64,000 bases of DNA, taken from positions 2,452,277 to 2,516,276 of the forward strand of contig CATQHS010000001.1 of assembly GCA_958296055.1 (NCBI GenBank), read 5' to 3'. Below are positions 1-8,279 of the stretch, in pieces. Each line of letters opens with the position of its first letter. The first letter of the stretch is position 1. The translations under genes were made by a program, and so were the position numbers. Source of the DNA: an uncultured Acidimicrobiales bacterium. GTDB lineage: Bacteria; Actinomycetota; Acidimicrobiia; Acidimicrobiales; Aldehydirespiratoraceae. The notes under the pieces are model-generated. The model saw nothing but the letters and a program-made list of their open reading frames with translations, had not been told where the DNA came from and did not search any database.

Positions 1-686
1 TCGAGCATTTCGAGGCCAGGGCCGCGGCGGCCGGGGCGGCGGTGGAGCGGATCTCGGCCGGTGAGGAGGTCGGCCAGGGCGAGTCCATCCGCTTCGAGCT
101 CCCGTCGGGCCATGAGATGGAGCTGGTCCACCGAGTGGAGAAGGTGGGAGGGCGGCTCCCGCTGCTCAACCCGCCGCCGATAGTCCCTGATCTGGTCGGG
201 ATCGCCCCGCCCCGCATCGACCACATCCTGGTCCACGCCGAGGAGGTGCCCGAGGCGGCCCGGTTCTTCCGGGAAGTGCTCGATTTCCGGCTCACCGAAC
301 AGCTCCTCGACGGCGGCGGGCACCAGACCATCGCCTTCCTCGAGCGGTCGGCCAAGCCCCACGACATCGCCTTCGTGCAGGGCCCCAACGGCGCGCTGCA
401 CCATTTCGCCTTCTGGCTCGACGACTGGGACCACGTCCGGCGGGCCGCCGACCTGCTGGCCTACCACGGGGTGTCCATCGATGTCGGCCCCACCCGCCAC
501 GGCCTGACTCGGGGCAACACCATCTACTTCTTCGACCCGATGGGCACCCGCAACGAGGTCTTCTCGGGGGGGTACCGGCCCGACCCGGACTTCCCCACCA
601 TCACCTGGACCGAGGACCGGGCCGGGCGGGCCGTGTTCTACTACGAGGGCGTGCTGAACCGCCGGTTCGCCACCGTGCACACCTAG
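1..686 (+). CDS. catechol 2,3-dioxygenase-like extradiol dioxygenase, 5' truncated
   Basis: The frame is open from the window edge (first codon at 3), so the start lies upstream; 228 C-terminal codons are present. It aligns along its whole length with the next gene, a complete type I extradiol dioxygenase. The shared blocks are PPRIDHILVHAEE with the first metal His, GALHHFAFW with the second, and GTRNEVFSGG with the metal Glu. The family opens the catechol ring meta to the hydroxyls using Fe(II) and O2, giving 2-hydroxymuconic semialdehyde. It is the first of two tandem paralogues, 18 bp before the second; they may differ in substrate or form a heteromer. Catalytic residues look intact. The class is secure, the exact catechol is not. 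Confidence 0.85.
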   Translation, partial: EHFEARAAAAGAAVERISAGEEVGQGESIRFELPSGHEMELVHRVEKVGGRLPLLNPPPIVPDLVGIAPPRIDHILVHAEEVPEAARFFREVLDFRLTEQLLDGGGHQTIAFLERSAKPHDIAFVQGPNGALHHFAFWLDDWDHVRRAADLLAYHGVSIDVGPTRHGLTRGNTIYFFDPMGTRNEVFSGGYRPDPDFPTITWTEDRAGRAVFYYEGVLNRRFATVHT

Positions 687-704
687 GAGACGGGCGCGGG
701 GGAG

Positions 705-1631
705 ATGGGCGCGGCGGGAGAGGGCATCATCCGGCTGTCGCACGTCGACGTGCGGGTCCCCGACTTGGAGCTGGCCCTGGCCTACTACGCCGAGGTGGTG
801 GGGCTCGTCGTCACCGGCCGCGACGGCGAGAGGGCCTATCTCAAGGGGTGGGACGAGCACCAGCACCACTCGCTGATCCTCTCGGCCGCCCCCACCTACG
901 GGCTGAACAGCCTGGGCTTCAAGGTCGGCTCGCTCGAAGAGCTCGACCGCCTGGCCCGCCGGGTGGCTGGCGCCGGCCTCGACGCGGCCCGCTTCCATCC
1001 CGGCGAGCTGTACCCCGCCTCGGGGACGGTGGTGCGCTTCGAGGCCCCCAGCGGTCATCTGATCGACCTGGAGACCGGGATGCGCCAGGTCGGCAACGGC
1101 CTGCCCCAGCTCAACCCGCCGCCCGCCCCCGCCGACCTGGTCGGGATCGCCCCGCCCCGCATCGACCACGTCTTCTTGCTATGCGAGGACGTGGACCAGA
1201 TCACCCGGTTCTTCGCCGAGGTCCTCGAGTTCCGGTTGACCGAGCAGATCCTGGCCGACGACGGCCATCAGCTCGCCACCTTCTTGGAGCGCGACCACTC
1301 GCCCCACGACATCGCCTTCCTCACCGGGCCGCAGGGCGGGTTCCACCACGTGGCCTACTGGGTGGACGAGTGGAACGACCTGCGCCGGGCCGCCGACGCC
1401 TGCGCCTACCACGGGGTGACCATCGACGCCGGCCCGACCCGCCACGGCGCCACCCGAGGGTGCGGGCTCTACTTCTTCGACCCGGCCGGCAACCGCAACG
1501 AGGTGTTCACCGGCGGCTACTGGTTCGACCCCGACGACGAGCCCACCACGTGGACCGAATCCGAGATGGGCCGGGCCGTGTTCACCTACCGGGGCCAGGT
1601 CGACCAAAGCTTCATGAGCGTGCACTCATGA
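705..1631 (+). CDS. catechol 2,3-dioxygenase (type I extradiol, VOC fold)
   Basis: This is a 308-residue protein, the usual length of XylE-type enzymes. It has an N-terminal VOC module (about 8-125) and a C-terminal catalytic module (about 148-275). The 2-His-1-carboxylate Fe(II) triad is visible as H155 (RIDHVF), H214 or H215 (GFHHVAYW) and E266 (NRNEVF). The ATG at 705 follows a GGGGGAG ribosome-binding site. It performs meta ring cleavage of catechol, feeding the 4-OT, decarboxylase and hydratase genes encoded downstream at 7.2-9.1 kb. Its stop overlaps a possible ATG (ATGA at 1628), which belongs to a 38-bp tandem repeat leading into the phosphatase gene. Confidence 0.9.
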   Translation: MGAAGEGIIRLSHVDVRVPDLELALAYYAEVVGLVVTGRDGERAYLKGWDEHQHHSLILSAAPTYGLNSLGFKVGSLEELDRLARRVAGAGLDAARFHPGELYPASGTVVRFEAPSGHLIDLETGMRQVGNGLPQLNPPPAPADLVGIAPPRIDHVFLLCEDVDQITRFFAEVLEFRLTEQILADDGHQLATFLERDHSPHDIAFLTGPQGGFHHVAYWVDEWNDLRRAADACAYHGVTIDAGPTRHGATRGCGLYFFDPAGNRNEVFTGGYWFDPDDEPTTWTESEMGRAVFTYRGQVDQSFMSVHS

Positions 1632-1715
1632 CCGAGACCGGCCGTCAGCGCCTGAGCGCGGACTCGTGACCGGGACCGGCCGTCAGCGTGTGAGCGTGGA
1701 CTCGTGACCGGGACC
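1624..1715 (+). repeat. 38-bp tandem repeat copying a gene-start region
   Basis: There are two full copies (1624-1661, 1662-1699) and a partial third (1700-1715) of a unit beginning actcRtgaccgRgacc. Each copy holds a start-like RTGACCG. The last copy supplies the GTG used by the histidine phosphatase gene. The first copy forms an ATGA overlap with the stop of the dioxygenase, which is probably the ancestral start. Confidence 0.8.
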
Positions 1716-2894
1716 ACCGTGAACCCCGGCGGCGGCCAGCCGATCGACCGGATCGAGGCCCCGCTGTATCTGGCCCGGTTCCGCCGTCGGCAGGCCGAGG
1801 CCGATGAGACCGGTGAGGTCGCTCCAGCGACGCCCGCGGGGCCCAACGGCGCCGACGACCCGGCCGCCCCCTTATACCTGAAGCGGTTCCGGAGCCGAGC
1901 CGCCGTCGGCGCCGCCCCGGCCCCCGACGGCCCGCTGTGGTCCCGGGCCGGTCTCGGCGTGCAGCAGGCCCTCACCGAGGACAACCGCAACAAGGAGATC
2001 TCCGCCCCGCCCGCCGCGGCCCGGGCGCTGCTCAACGACGTGTATCTGATCCGCCACGGCGAGACGCAGGGCTACTCGACCGACTCGGGCCTCACCCCCC
2101 AGGGGGCCTGGCAGGCCCACACCTACGGCCGGACGCTGGCCAAGCGGGTCAAGCCCCAAGAGACGGTGGTGTTCCGCCACGCCGCTACCGCCCGGGCGGC
2201 CGAGACCGCCCACCACATCCGGCGGGGCCTGCTCGACGGCCTCGAGCAGTACGAGAAGGACATAACCGTCGTCGATCCCGAGCCCGCCCACGAGTTCCGC
2301 AACTTCGGGTTCGTCGCCCCCGACGGCATCAAGGACGTGACCGCGGCCTTCCGCGAGTACCACGCCCTGCTCGAAGGCCACGAGCGGACCGCCCGGGGCG
2401 ACCGGCCGCTGTGGCTGGTGGAGATGGACCGGTTCTGGAGGACCCAGCAGGGCGGCGGCGATCCCATCCAGCACTGGCTCACCGTGCCGCTGCTGCACTT
2501 CGAGCCGCCGAGCATGGCGGTGCGCCGGTTCTGGGCCGGGATCCTCCGGCTGGCGGGCGAATACCCGGGGGCCCGGCTGGCCATCGCCACCCACTCCGGC
2601 TGCATCCGCGCCTTCGCGGTGGCCGCGCTCGGGTACGACCCCGGCGAGCCCTACAACACCGAGCACGTCCGGGTGAAGCTGCTGGGCGACCGCCCCGGTG
2701 CCGGCCCCTCCGGCGACGGCTCTTCAGGCGACCACCCCAACGGCGACGCCCCGCCCGGCGGTGGCGGGCGCGACGCCACCGTCGCCTACCGCAACCGGGT
2801 CCAAGAGGTGAAGGTCCCGCCGGTGGACCGCCTCCCGACCTGGGGCGTCGCCGACCGCTACTCGGGGCTCGAACCCGAGGGCCGGCCCCGATGA
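1704..2894 (+). CDS. histidine phosphatase superfamily protein (candidate aryl-phosphate phosphatase)
   Basis: This is a 396-residue member of the histidine phosphatase (phosphoglycerate mutase-like) superfamily. The catalytic RHG is at residues 117-119 (LIRHGET), followed by FRHAATARAAETA and a second conserved His in IATHSGCIR. An N-terminal extension of about 110 residues, rich in Ala/Pro and containing PLYLARFRRR and PLYLKRFRSR, is unusual; the two similar segments look like a short internal repeat. It sits between ring-cleavage genes and a phenylphosphate-synthase-like pair. The inference is that it removes phosphate from an aryl-phosphate intermediate, or clears excess. It could instead be a generic phosphatase. 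The GTG start lies in the third copy of a 38-bp repeat, so upstream starts are possible. Confidence 0.7.
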   Translation: MTGTTVNPGGGQPIDRIEAPLYLARFRRRQAEADETGEVAPATPAGPNGADDPAAPLYLKRFRSRAAVGAAPAPDGPLWSRAGLGVQQALTEDNRNKEISAPPAAARALLNDVYLIRHGETQGYSTDSGLTPQGAWQAHTYGRTLAKRVKPQETVVFRHAATARAAETAHHIRRGLLDGLEQYEKDITVVDPEPAHEFRNFGFVAPDGIKDVTAAFREYHALLEGHERTARGDRPLWLVEMDRFWRTQQGGGDPIQHWLTVPLLHFEPPSMAVRRFWAGILRLAGEYPGARLAIATHSGCIRAFAVAALGYDPGEPYNTEHVRVKLLGDRPGAGPSGDGSSGDHPNGDAPPGGGGRDATVAYRNRVQEVKVPPVDRLPTWGVADRYSGLEPEGRPR

Positions 2895-2910
2895 GGGAGC
2901 GGATGCGAGC

Positions 2911-4140
2911 ATGTGCGAAGCCTGCCCGATCGTCGACTGGGAGCGGGAGCTGCCCACCATCCGCTCGTTCACCGCATCGAGCGTGGACGCCGAGATGACC
3001 GACCACATCGTCTGGTTCGACCGCTACGACCGAGACGCCCACCAGTCGGTCGTGGGCGGCAAGAACGCCAGCCTCGGCGAGATGATGATGGCCGGCCTTC
3101 CCGTGGCCCCCGGCTTCGCCGTCGTCATCGGCGCCTACCAGCAGATCTGGGCCGACCGCTCGCTGGTTACCGACGTGAACTCGCTGCTGCGGTCCATCGA
3201 CCACGACGACGCAGTCGCCAACCGGGCCGTCTCGCAGCAGATCCGCGACCGGATCGAGAGCGTCGAGGTCCCCGCCGGAGTCGCCTCGGAGATCGCCTCT
3301 GCCTACCGGGCCCTAGGCGAGCACTGCGGCGTCACCGACCTTCCCGTCGCCGTCCGCTCTTCGGCCACCGCCGAAGACCTGCCCGACGCGTCCTTCGCCG
3401 GCCAGCAGGACACCTTCTTGTCGATCACCGGCGTCGACGCGGTGCTCACCCATGTGCGCCGGTGCTGGTCGTCGCTGTTCACCGACCGGGCCATCGCCTA
3501 CCGGCACACCATGGGGCACATGCGCGCCTCCATCGCCATGTCGGTCGGGGTGCAGAAGATGGTGGACCCGATCGCCTCCGGCGTGGCCTTCACCCTGAAC
3601 CCCACCACCGGCGACCGGTCTCAGGTGGCCATCGACGCCTCTTGGGGGCTGGGGGAGGCGGTGGTGGCGGGCGAGGTGACCCCCGACAACTTCCTGGTCG
3701 ACAAGGTGCTGCGCCAGGTGATCTCGCGGGAGATATCCGACAAGGGCGTCGAGTACCGGATGACCGCCGACGGCGCAGTGTCAAAGGCCGAGATCGAAGG
3801 CCCCCGGCGGACGGTGGCGTCGGTCACCGACGAGCAGCTCGTGGCCGTGGCCATGCTGGCCCGCCGGGCCGAGAAGCACTACGGCTGCCCCCAGGACGTG
3901 GAATGGGCCATAGACCGGCACCTCCCCGACGGGGAGAACGTGGTGATGCTGCAGAGCCGGCCCGAGACCGTCTGGTCGCAGAAGCCGGCCCGGCCGGTGA
4001 CGTCGGGCCCGGTCAGCTCGCTCGACTCGATCGTGTCGACGCTGCTGTCGCCGCTGGCCGCGCCGCAGAGCCGATCCCAGCCGACCGACCAACCGACCGA
4101 ATCAATCGCAAGGCAACAGCCAGAAGGAGGCCCATCGTGA
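2911..4140 (+). CDS. phenylphosphate synthase-like subunit, PEP-synthase ATP-grasp domain
   Basis: This protein corresponds to only the N-terminal nucleotide-binding part of PEP synthase/pyruvate phosphate dikinase. It begins with GGKNASLGEM, contains RSSATAEDLPDASFAGQQ (the conserved phosphate-binding region) and ends near VMLQSRPETVWS, the usual C-terminal edge of this domain. No His-swivel or PEP barrel is present. At about 40-44 kDa it matches the ATP-binding subunit of Thauera phenylphosphate synthase; CreH/CreI of the Corynebacterium glutamicum 4-cresol pathway is a related split arrangement. The predicted role is ATP-dependent phosphorylation of a His on the partner encoded by the next gene. 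Start 2911 lies 16 nt after the phosphatase stop; family alignment would also fit M29 (position 2995). Its stop overlaps the next start as GTGA. Confidence 0.8.
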   Translation: MCEACPIVDWERELPTIRSFTASSVDAEMTDHIVWFDRYDRDAHQSVVGGKNASLGEMMMAGLPVAPGFAVVIGAYQQIWADRSLVTDVNSLLRSIDHDDAVANRAVSQQIRDRIESVEVPAGVASEIASAYRALGEHCGVTDLPVAVRSSATAEDLPDASFAGQQDTFLSITGVDAVLTHVRRCWSSLFTDRAIAYRHTMGHMRASIAMSVGVQKMVDPIASGVAFTLNPTTGDRSQVAIDASWGLGEAVVAGEVTPDNFLVDKVLRQVISREISDKGVEYRMTADGAVSKAEIEGPRRTVASVTDEQLVAVAMLARRAEKHYGCPQDVEWAIDRHLPDGENVVMLQSRPETVWSQKPARPVTSGPVSSLDSIVSTLLSPLAAPQSRSQPTDQPTESIARQQPEGGPS

Positions 4141-5930
4141 CCGCTGACAAGTTCCCCAGCCCGTTCGAGCTGGAGTGCCCGGAGGGCGCCGAGGGATGGG
4201 AGGAGCTGTACAGCCCTTCGGTCTCTTTCGGCGAGGCCCGCCGGGACTATGAGGACAACCGCTTCTGGTTCTGGGACTCGATGCACTGGGGCCACGCCAT
4301 GACGCCCTGGGACGCCGTCTTCTTCGAGATCGCCATCGCCTCGCTGAGCCAGATGAACAGCCGCCACTATCGGATCCCCCCCGCCGACGGCGTCGACTTC
4401 CGCATCTTGAACGGCTACGCCTACCTCTCGCCGGTGGGAGTGGAACCCTCGCTCATCGAGGCCCGGGTCCCGCAGTTCATGGAGCGGGCCGGCTTCTACT
4501 TCCAGAACTGGGACGACCTGTACGAGAGGTGGCTGGTGAAGGTCAAGGACACCATCGCCGAGATCGAGGCCATCGACTTCTCGCCGCTGCCCGAGATGGA
4601 GGAGCTGTCGGTGGTGACCGACGGCGTCGGCTACGGCTCCGGCTACGAGCTGACCGTCGCCTACAACCGCTACAAGGACCTGATCCTCAAGGCGTGGAAC
4701 TACCACTTCGAGTTCCTCAACCTGGGGTACGCGGCCTACCTGGACTACTTCGGGTTCTGCAAGCAGGCCTTCCCGTCCATCCCCGACCTGGCCATCGCCA
4801 AGATGGTGGCCGGCGTCGAGGTCGACCTGTTCCGCCCCAACGAGGAGCTCAAGGCGCTGGCCCAAAAGGCCATCGACCTGGGGATCGCCCGGGCTTTCGA
4901 CGACCCCGACGCCGTCTCCTTGACCGGCGAGGCCGGGGCCGAGTTCCAGCGGGCGTGGGACGCGGCCGCCGACCCGTGGTTCAACTTCACCTCGGGCAAC
5001 GGCTTCTACCACTTCGACGAGATCTGGCGCGACAACCCGGCCGTGCCCTACGCGTTCATCCGCGACTACATCGCCCGGATCGAAGCGGGCGAGGACATCT
5101 CCCGCCCGATAGAGGCCATACGGGCCGAGCGCGACCGCATCGTCGAGGAGTACCGCGACCTGCTCGGAACCGACGAGGACCGCCAGGCGTTCGACTCGAA
5201 GCTCGGGCTGGCCCGGGTGGTGTTCCCCTACGTGGAGAACCACAACTTCTACATCGAGCACTGGACCATGTCCACCGCCTGGCGCAAGATCAAGGAGCTG
5301 GGCGCCACCCTGGCCAAAGACGGCCTCCTCGGCGCCGACGACGACATCTTGTTCCTGCGCCGCGAGGAGGTGGACGAGGTCCTGTGGGACTACTACGTCA
5401 ACTGGGCGGTCAACTCCCCGACGGTGTCGGCGGCCCACTGGGGCCCGATCATCGAGCGGCGGCGGGGCATCCACGAGAAGCTCTCAGCCTGGTCGGCCCC
5501 CAAGGCGCTGGGCGAGCCGCCGGAGGTCATCACCGAGCCCTTCACCATCATGCTGTGGGGCATCACCAGCGAGTCGGTCAACACCTGGCTGGGCGCGGGC
5601 GGCGACGAGGGCGACCTCAAGGGGATGGCCGCGTCGCCCGGCGTGGTCGAGGGCCCCGCCCGGCTGGTGTTCACGCCCGACGACGTCGGCGAGCTCTGCG
5701 ACGGCGAGATCCTGGTCGCCCCCATCACCGCGCCGAGCTGGGCCCCGGTGTTCCCCAAGATCCAGGCCTGCGTGACCGACATCGGCGGCATGATGAGCCA
5801 CGCCGCCATCGTGTGCCGCGAGTACGGGGTGCCCGCCGTCACCGGCACCGGGTTCGCCACCAACATGATCTCAACCGGCGACCGCATCCGGGTGGACGGG
5901 TCATCGGGCACAGTCACCATCCTCGGGTAG
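4137..5930 (+). CDS. phenylphosphate synthase-like subunit, phosphohistidine swivel domain
   Basis: This 597-residue protein starts at the GTG of a GTGA overlap with the upstream subunit. The C-terminal ~100 residues are the PEP-utilising mobile (phosphohistidine) domain, with GGMMSHAAIVCREYGVPAV and catalytic His at residue 555. The N-terminal ~450 residues are not part of canonical PEP synthase and presumably bind the acceptor. The size (about 67 kDa) and His position match subunit 1 of Thauera aromatica phenylphosphate synthase, where a conserved His near 569 carries the phosphoryl group to phenol. Together with the preceding gene it forms a plausible ATP-driven aryl kinase. Family placement is strong; the phenolic acceptor is inferred from the neighbours. 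Confidence 0.8.
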   Translation: MTADKFPSPFELECPEGAEGWEELYSPSVSFGEARRDYEDNRFWFWDSMHWGHAMTPWDAVFFEIAIASLSQMNSRHYRIPPADGVDFRILNGYAYLSPVGVEPSLIEARVPQFMERAGFYFQNWDDLYERWLVKVKDTIAEIEAIDFSPLPEMEELSVVTDGVGYGSGYELTVAYNRYKDLILKAWNYHFEFLNLGYAAYLDYFGFCKQAFPSIPDLAIAKMVAGVEVDLFRPNEELKALAQKAIDLGIARAFDDPDAVSLTGEAGAEFQRAWDAAADPWFNFTSGNGFYHFDEIWRDNPAVPYAFIRDYIARIEAGEDISRPIEAIRAERDRIVEEYRDLLGTDEDRQAFDSKLGLARVVFPYVENHNFYIEHWTMSTAWRKIKELGATLAKDGLLGADDDILFLRREEVDEVLWDYYVNWAVNSPTVSAAHWGPIIERRRGIHEKLSAWSAPKALGEPPEVITEPFTIMLWGITSESVNTWLGAGGDEGDLKGMAASPGVVEGPARLVFTPDDVGELCDGEILVAPITAPSWAPVFPKIQACVTDIGGMMSHAAIVCREYGVPAVTGTGFATNMISTGDRIRVDGSSGTVTILG

Positions 5931-5978
5931 CGAGACCGGGAGCGAAGAGACAGCAATGAGGAGTCAGGAGGCAGCGAG

Positions 5979-7238
5979 GTGCTGACCCAATCAGAGAACG
6001 ACGCCCTCACCCGGGTCGGGCCCGGCGCCCCGATGGGGAAGGTGCTCCGCTGCTACTGGTACCCGGTGGCGTTCGTGCGCCAGCTCGACGAGTTCCCGGT
6101 TCGCCGGGTACGCCTGCTCGGCGAGGACTGGGCCGTGTTCAAGACCCCGGCGGGGTCCTACGGCATCGTCGATGAGCGGTGCCCCCACCGGGGGGCCTCG
6201 CTGGTCTACGGCATGGTCGAGGACGGCGGGCTCCGCTGCGGCTACCACGGCTGGAAGTTCGACACCGCCGGCCGGTGCGTCGACATCCTGGCCGAGCCGG
6301 ACTCCTCCCCCAAGTTCCGGGAGGGCTGCGGGGTTCGCTCCGGCCGAGCCGCCGAGCTCGGCGGCATGGTGTGGGCCTATGTCGGGGACGACCCCGCCCC
6401 CGAGCTGCCCCGCTACGAGGCCTACGTGATGGACGGGGTGCGCGACATCGGCCATTCGGTGCTGCCGTGCAACTGGCTCCAGATCATGGAGAACTCGGTG
6501 GACCCCTATCACGTCGAGGCGCTGCACGGGAACTATTTCGAGTTCATCGCCCGGATGCAGGGCACGCCGATGCCCGAGTCGTTCACCGCCAACAAGCACG
6601 CCAAGGTGGCCTTCGACCCCTTCGAGCACGGCATCATCAAGCGCCGCCTGCTCGAGGGCCAGCCCGAGGACAGCGACGACTGGACCATCGGCCATCCCTT
6701 GGTCTTTCCCTACAAGATGTGGGTCGGCGGCAACGGGGTGTACCAGATGCAGATCCGGGTGCCGATCGACGACACCCACACCTGGGCCGTCTTCTACACC
6801 GTCCACGCCCCCGACGGCGCCGAGATCGGTGCCGATCCCCCCATCGTCGACTACGAGTACCAGTGGCTCGACGACGACGGCCGCCACATCGTCGACTACA
6901 TCGAGGGCCAGGACATCATGGCCTGGGTGACTCAGGGCCGCATCGCCGACCGCACCGTCGAGAAGATCACCCGCAGCGACGTCGGCGTGCTGGCCTGCCG
7001 CCGCATGTTCCGCGAAGCGATCGAGGCGGTGGAGGCGGGCCGCGACCCCGTGGCGGTGGTGAGGGAGCCCCACGACGTGATCAAGCTGCCGCTGGAGCGG
7101 TCGAAGTTCGGCCGCGGGGCCCAGTTCGCGGTGGACTGGATAAACGACGGGTCGATGAGGTACTCCCCGATAGCCGAGGAGATGAAGCAGCTCCACCTCG
7201 ATGCGGCCAGCCGCCGCCAAGAGCTGGCGCCGGCGTGA
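5979..7238 (+). CDS. Rieske non-heme iron oxygenase, terminal oxygenase component
   Basis: This is a 419-residue Rieske oxygenase alpha subunit of the phthalate 4,5-dioxygenase/VanA-like type. The [2Fe-2S] ligands are C68-P-H70 (CPHRG) and C87-G-Y-H90 (CGYHGW). The mononuclear iron site is seen as NSVDPYHVEALHG with H178 and H183, plus D312 (QDIMAW). GTG start 5979 follows an AGGAGGCAG-type ribosome-binding site. No ferredoxin or reductase gene lies nearby, so electrons must come from elsewhere. Lying after the aryl-kinase genes and before the meta-pathway genes, it may hydroxylate an aryl phosphate or another activated aromatic to reach a catechol. Its stop overlaps the next start (GTGA). 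Confidence 0.85.
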   Translation: MLTQSENDALTRVGPGAPMGKVLRCYWYPVAFVRQLDEFPVRRVRLLGEDWAVFKTPAGSYGIVDERCPHRGASLVYGMVEDGGLRCGYHGWKFDTAGRCVDILAEPDSSPKFREGCGVRSGRAAELGGMVWAYVGDDPAPELPRYEAYVMDGVRDIGHSVLPCNWLQIMENSVDPYHVEALHGNYFEFIARMQGTPMPESFTANKHAKVAFDPFEHGIIKRRLLEGQPEDSDDWTIGHPLVFPYKMWVGGNGVYQMQIRVPIDDTHTWAVFYTVHAPDGAEIGADPPIVDYEYQWLDDDGRHIVDYIEGQDIMAWVTQGRIADRTVEKITRSDVGVLACRRMFREAIEAVEAGRDPVAVVREPHDVIKLPLERSKFGRGAQFAVDWINDGSMRYSPIAEEMKQLHLDAASRRQELAPA

Positions 7239-8032
7239 CCGGAGTCGACCACTCCGGGTGGGCGGACTATCTCCTCGGCGCGGTCGACGATCGGCGGGAG
7301 GTGGCGGCCATCGCCGCCCAGATCGACGGGGGGCTCTCCATCGAGGACGGCTACGCCATTCAGGCCGCCCTCCTCGAGAAGCACCTGGCCCGGGGCGACG
7401 GGGTGGCCGGGGCCAAGCTGGGCCTCACCTCCGCGGCCAAGCAGAAGCAGATGGGTGTTTCCGAGCCCTGCTACGGGTGGGTGCTGGAGAGCTCGGTGGC
7501 CCGGGCTTCGGGCGGGGCCGCGGTCGATGTGGCGGTGGGCGAGCTGATCCATCCCCGGGCCGAGCCGGAGCTGATCTTCGTCTTGGGCGAGGATCTGGCC
7601 GGGCCGGGGGTGACCGCGTCCGATGTGCTCGACGCCACCGCCGCGGTGGTCGGGGGAATCGAGTTGATCGACTCCCGGTACGAGGCGTTCTCGTTCACCC
7701 TGGCCGACGTGATCGCCGACAACACCTCGGCTGCCCGGATGGTGGTCGGCGCCGACGGGATCGGCCCCCGCGACGCCGACCTGACCACGCTCGGCTGCCT
7801 GTTCGAGGTGGACGGGCAGATCACCGGCACCGCCACCGGCGCGGCGCTGCTGGGGGACCCGGCCGCCTGTGTGGCCATGCTGGCCAACCACTTGGGCCGC
7901 GAGGGCCAGGCCCTTCGGGAGGGGTGGATCATCCCGGCCGGGGCGCCGTGCGACGCCCAGCGGTTAGCCGCCGGGGGGCGGGCCTCGGCCCGGTACTCTC
8001 ATCTGGGGGCCGTGGCGGTGAGAGGGGTGTGA
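7235..8032 (+). CDS. 4-oxalocrotonate decarboxylase-like (2-keto-4-pentenoate hydratase family)
   Basis: This is a 265-residue member of the hydratase/decarboxylase family. GAKLGLTSAAKQKQMGV, IHPRAEPELIFVL and the block IDSRYEAFSFTLADVIADN resemble DmpH/XylI decarboxylases more than DmpE hydratases, which usually have KIGVTSKAV and VDQPDYG as in the gene at 8276. The predicted reaction is Mg-dependent decarboxylation of 2-oxo-3-hexenedioate to 2-hydroxypenta-2,4-dienoate. GTG start 7235 overlaps the Rieske stop by 4 nt. Having decarboxylase, tautomerase and hydratase together points to the dehydrogenative (4-oxalocrotonate) branch of meta-cleavage. The semialdehyde dehydrogenase this needs is not in the window. 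Confidence 0.8.
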   Translation: MTGVDHSGWADYLLGAVDDRREVAAIAAQIDGGLSIEDGYAIQAALLEKHLARGDGVAGAKLGLTSAAKQKQMGVSEPCYGWVLESSVARASGGAAVDVAVGELIHPRAEPELIFVLGEDLAGPGVTASDVLDATAAVVGGIELIDSRYEAFSFTLADVIADNTSAARMVVGADGIGPRDADLTTLGCLFEVDGQITGTATGAALLGDPAACVAMLANHLGREGQALREGWIIPAGAPCDAQRLAAGGRASARYSHLGAVAVRGV

Positions 8033-8033
8033 G

Positions 8034-8279
8034 ATGCCGCTGGTGAACGTGCACATGTCCAAGGGCCGGACGCCGGAGCAGAAGAAGGCGCTGATGGAGG
8101 CCATCACCGAGGTGATGTGCACTCACGCCGCCGCCCCCCGCGAATCGGTGAGGGTGTGGATCACCGAGATGGAGGCCGCCGACTTCATGGCCGGCGGGGA
8201 GCTGCTCTCCCACAAGAAGGCCCGACTGGCCGCTGAAGCCGCGGAAAGAGAATCCGCAGAGCGGGAGCAGAGCCGATGA
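8034..8279 (+). CDS. 4-oxalocrotonate tautomerase family protein
   Basis: This is an 81-residue 4-OT superfamily enzyme starting MPLVNVHMSKG, so Pro becomes residue 1 after Met removal and acts as the catalytic base. The body (TPEQKKALMEAITEVM, then SVRVWITEM) is the beta-alpha-beta tautomerase fold. The C-terminal ~18 residues are charged and longer than the 62-residue classical 4-OT. It should convert 2-hydroxymuconate to 2-oxo-3-hexenedioate, the substrate of the decarboxylase encoded just upstream (1 nt gap). The stop overlaps the next start as ATGA. Confidence 0.88.
   Translation: MPLVNVHMSKGRTPEQKKALMEAITEVMCTHAAAPRESVRVWITEMEAADFMAGGELLSHKKARLAAEAAERESAEREQSR

Noticed and set aside
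2913..4136. Extension of the 4137 gene upstream to make a 1005-residue protein
   Set aside because: The upstream part is an Arg/Pro-rich shadow of the ATP-grasp gene; the GTGA overlap at 4137 is the natural start.
2911..5930. A PEP synthase gene split by a frameshift
   Set aside because: The second protein has a unique ~450-residue N-terminus and no PEP-binding barrel, as in phenylphosphate synthase; the GTGA overlap is a normal operon junction.
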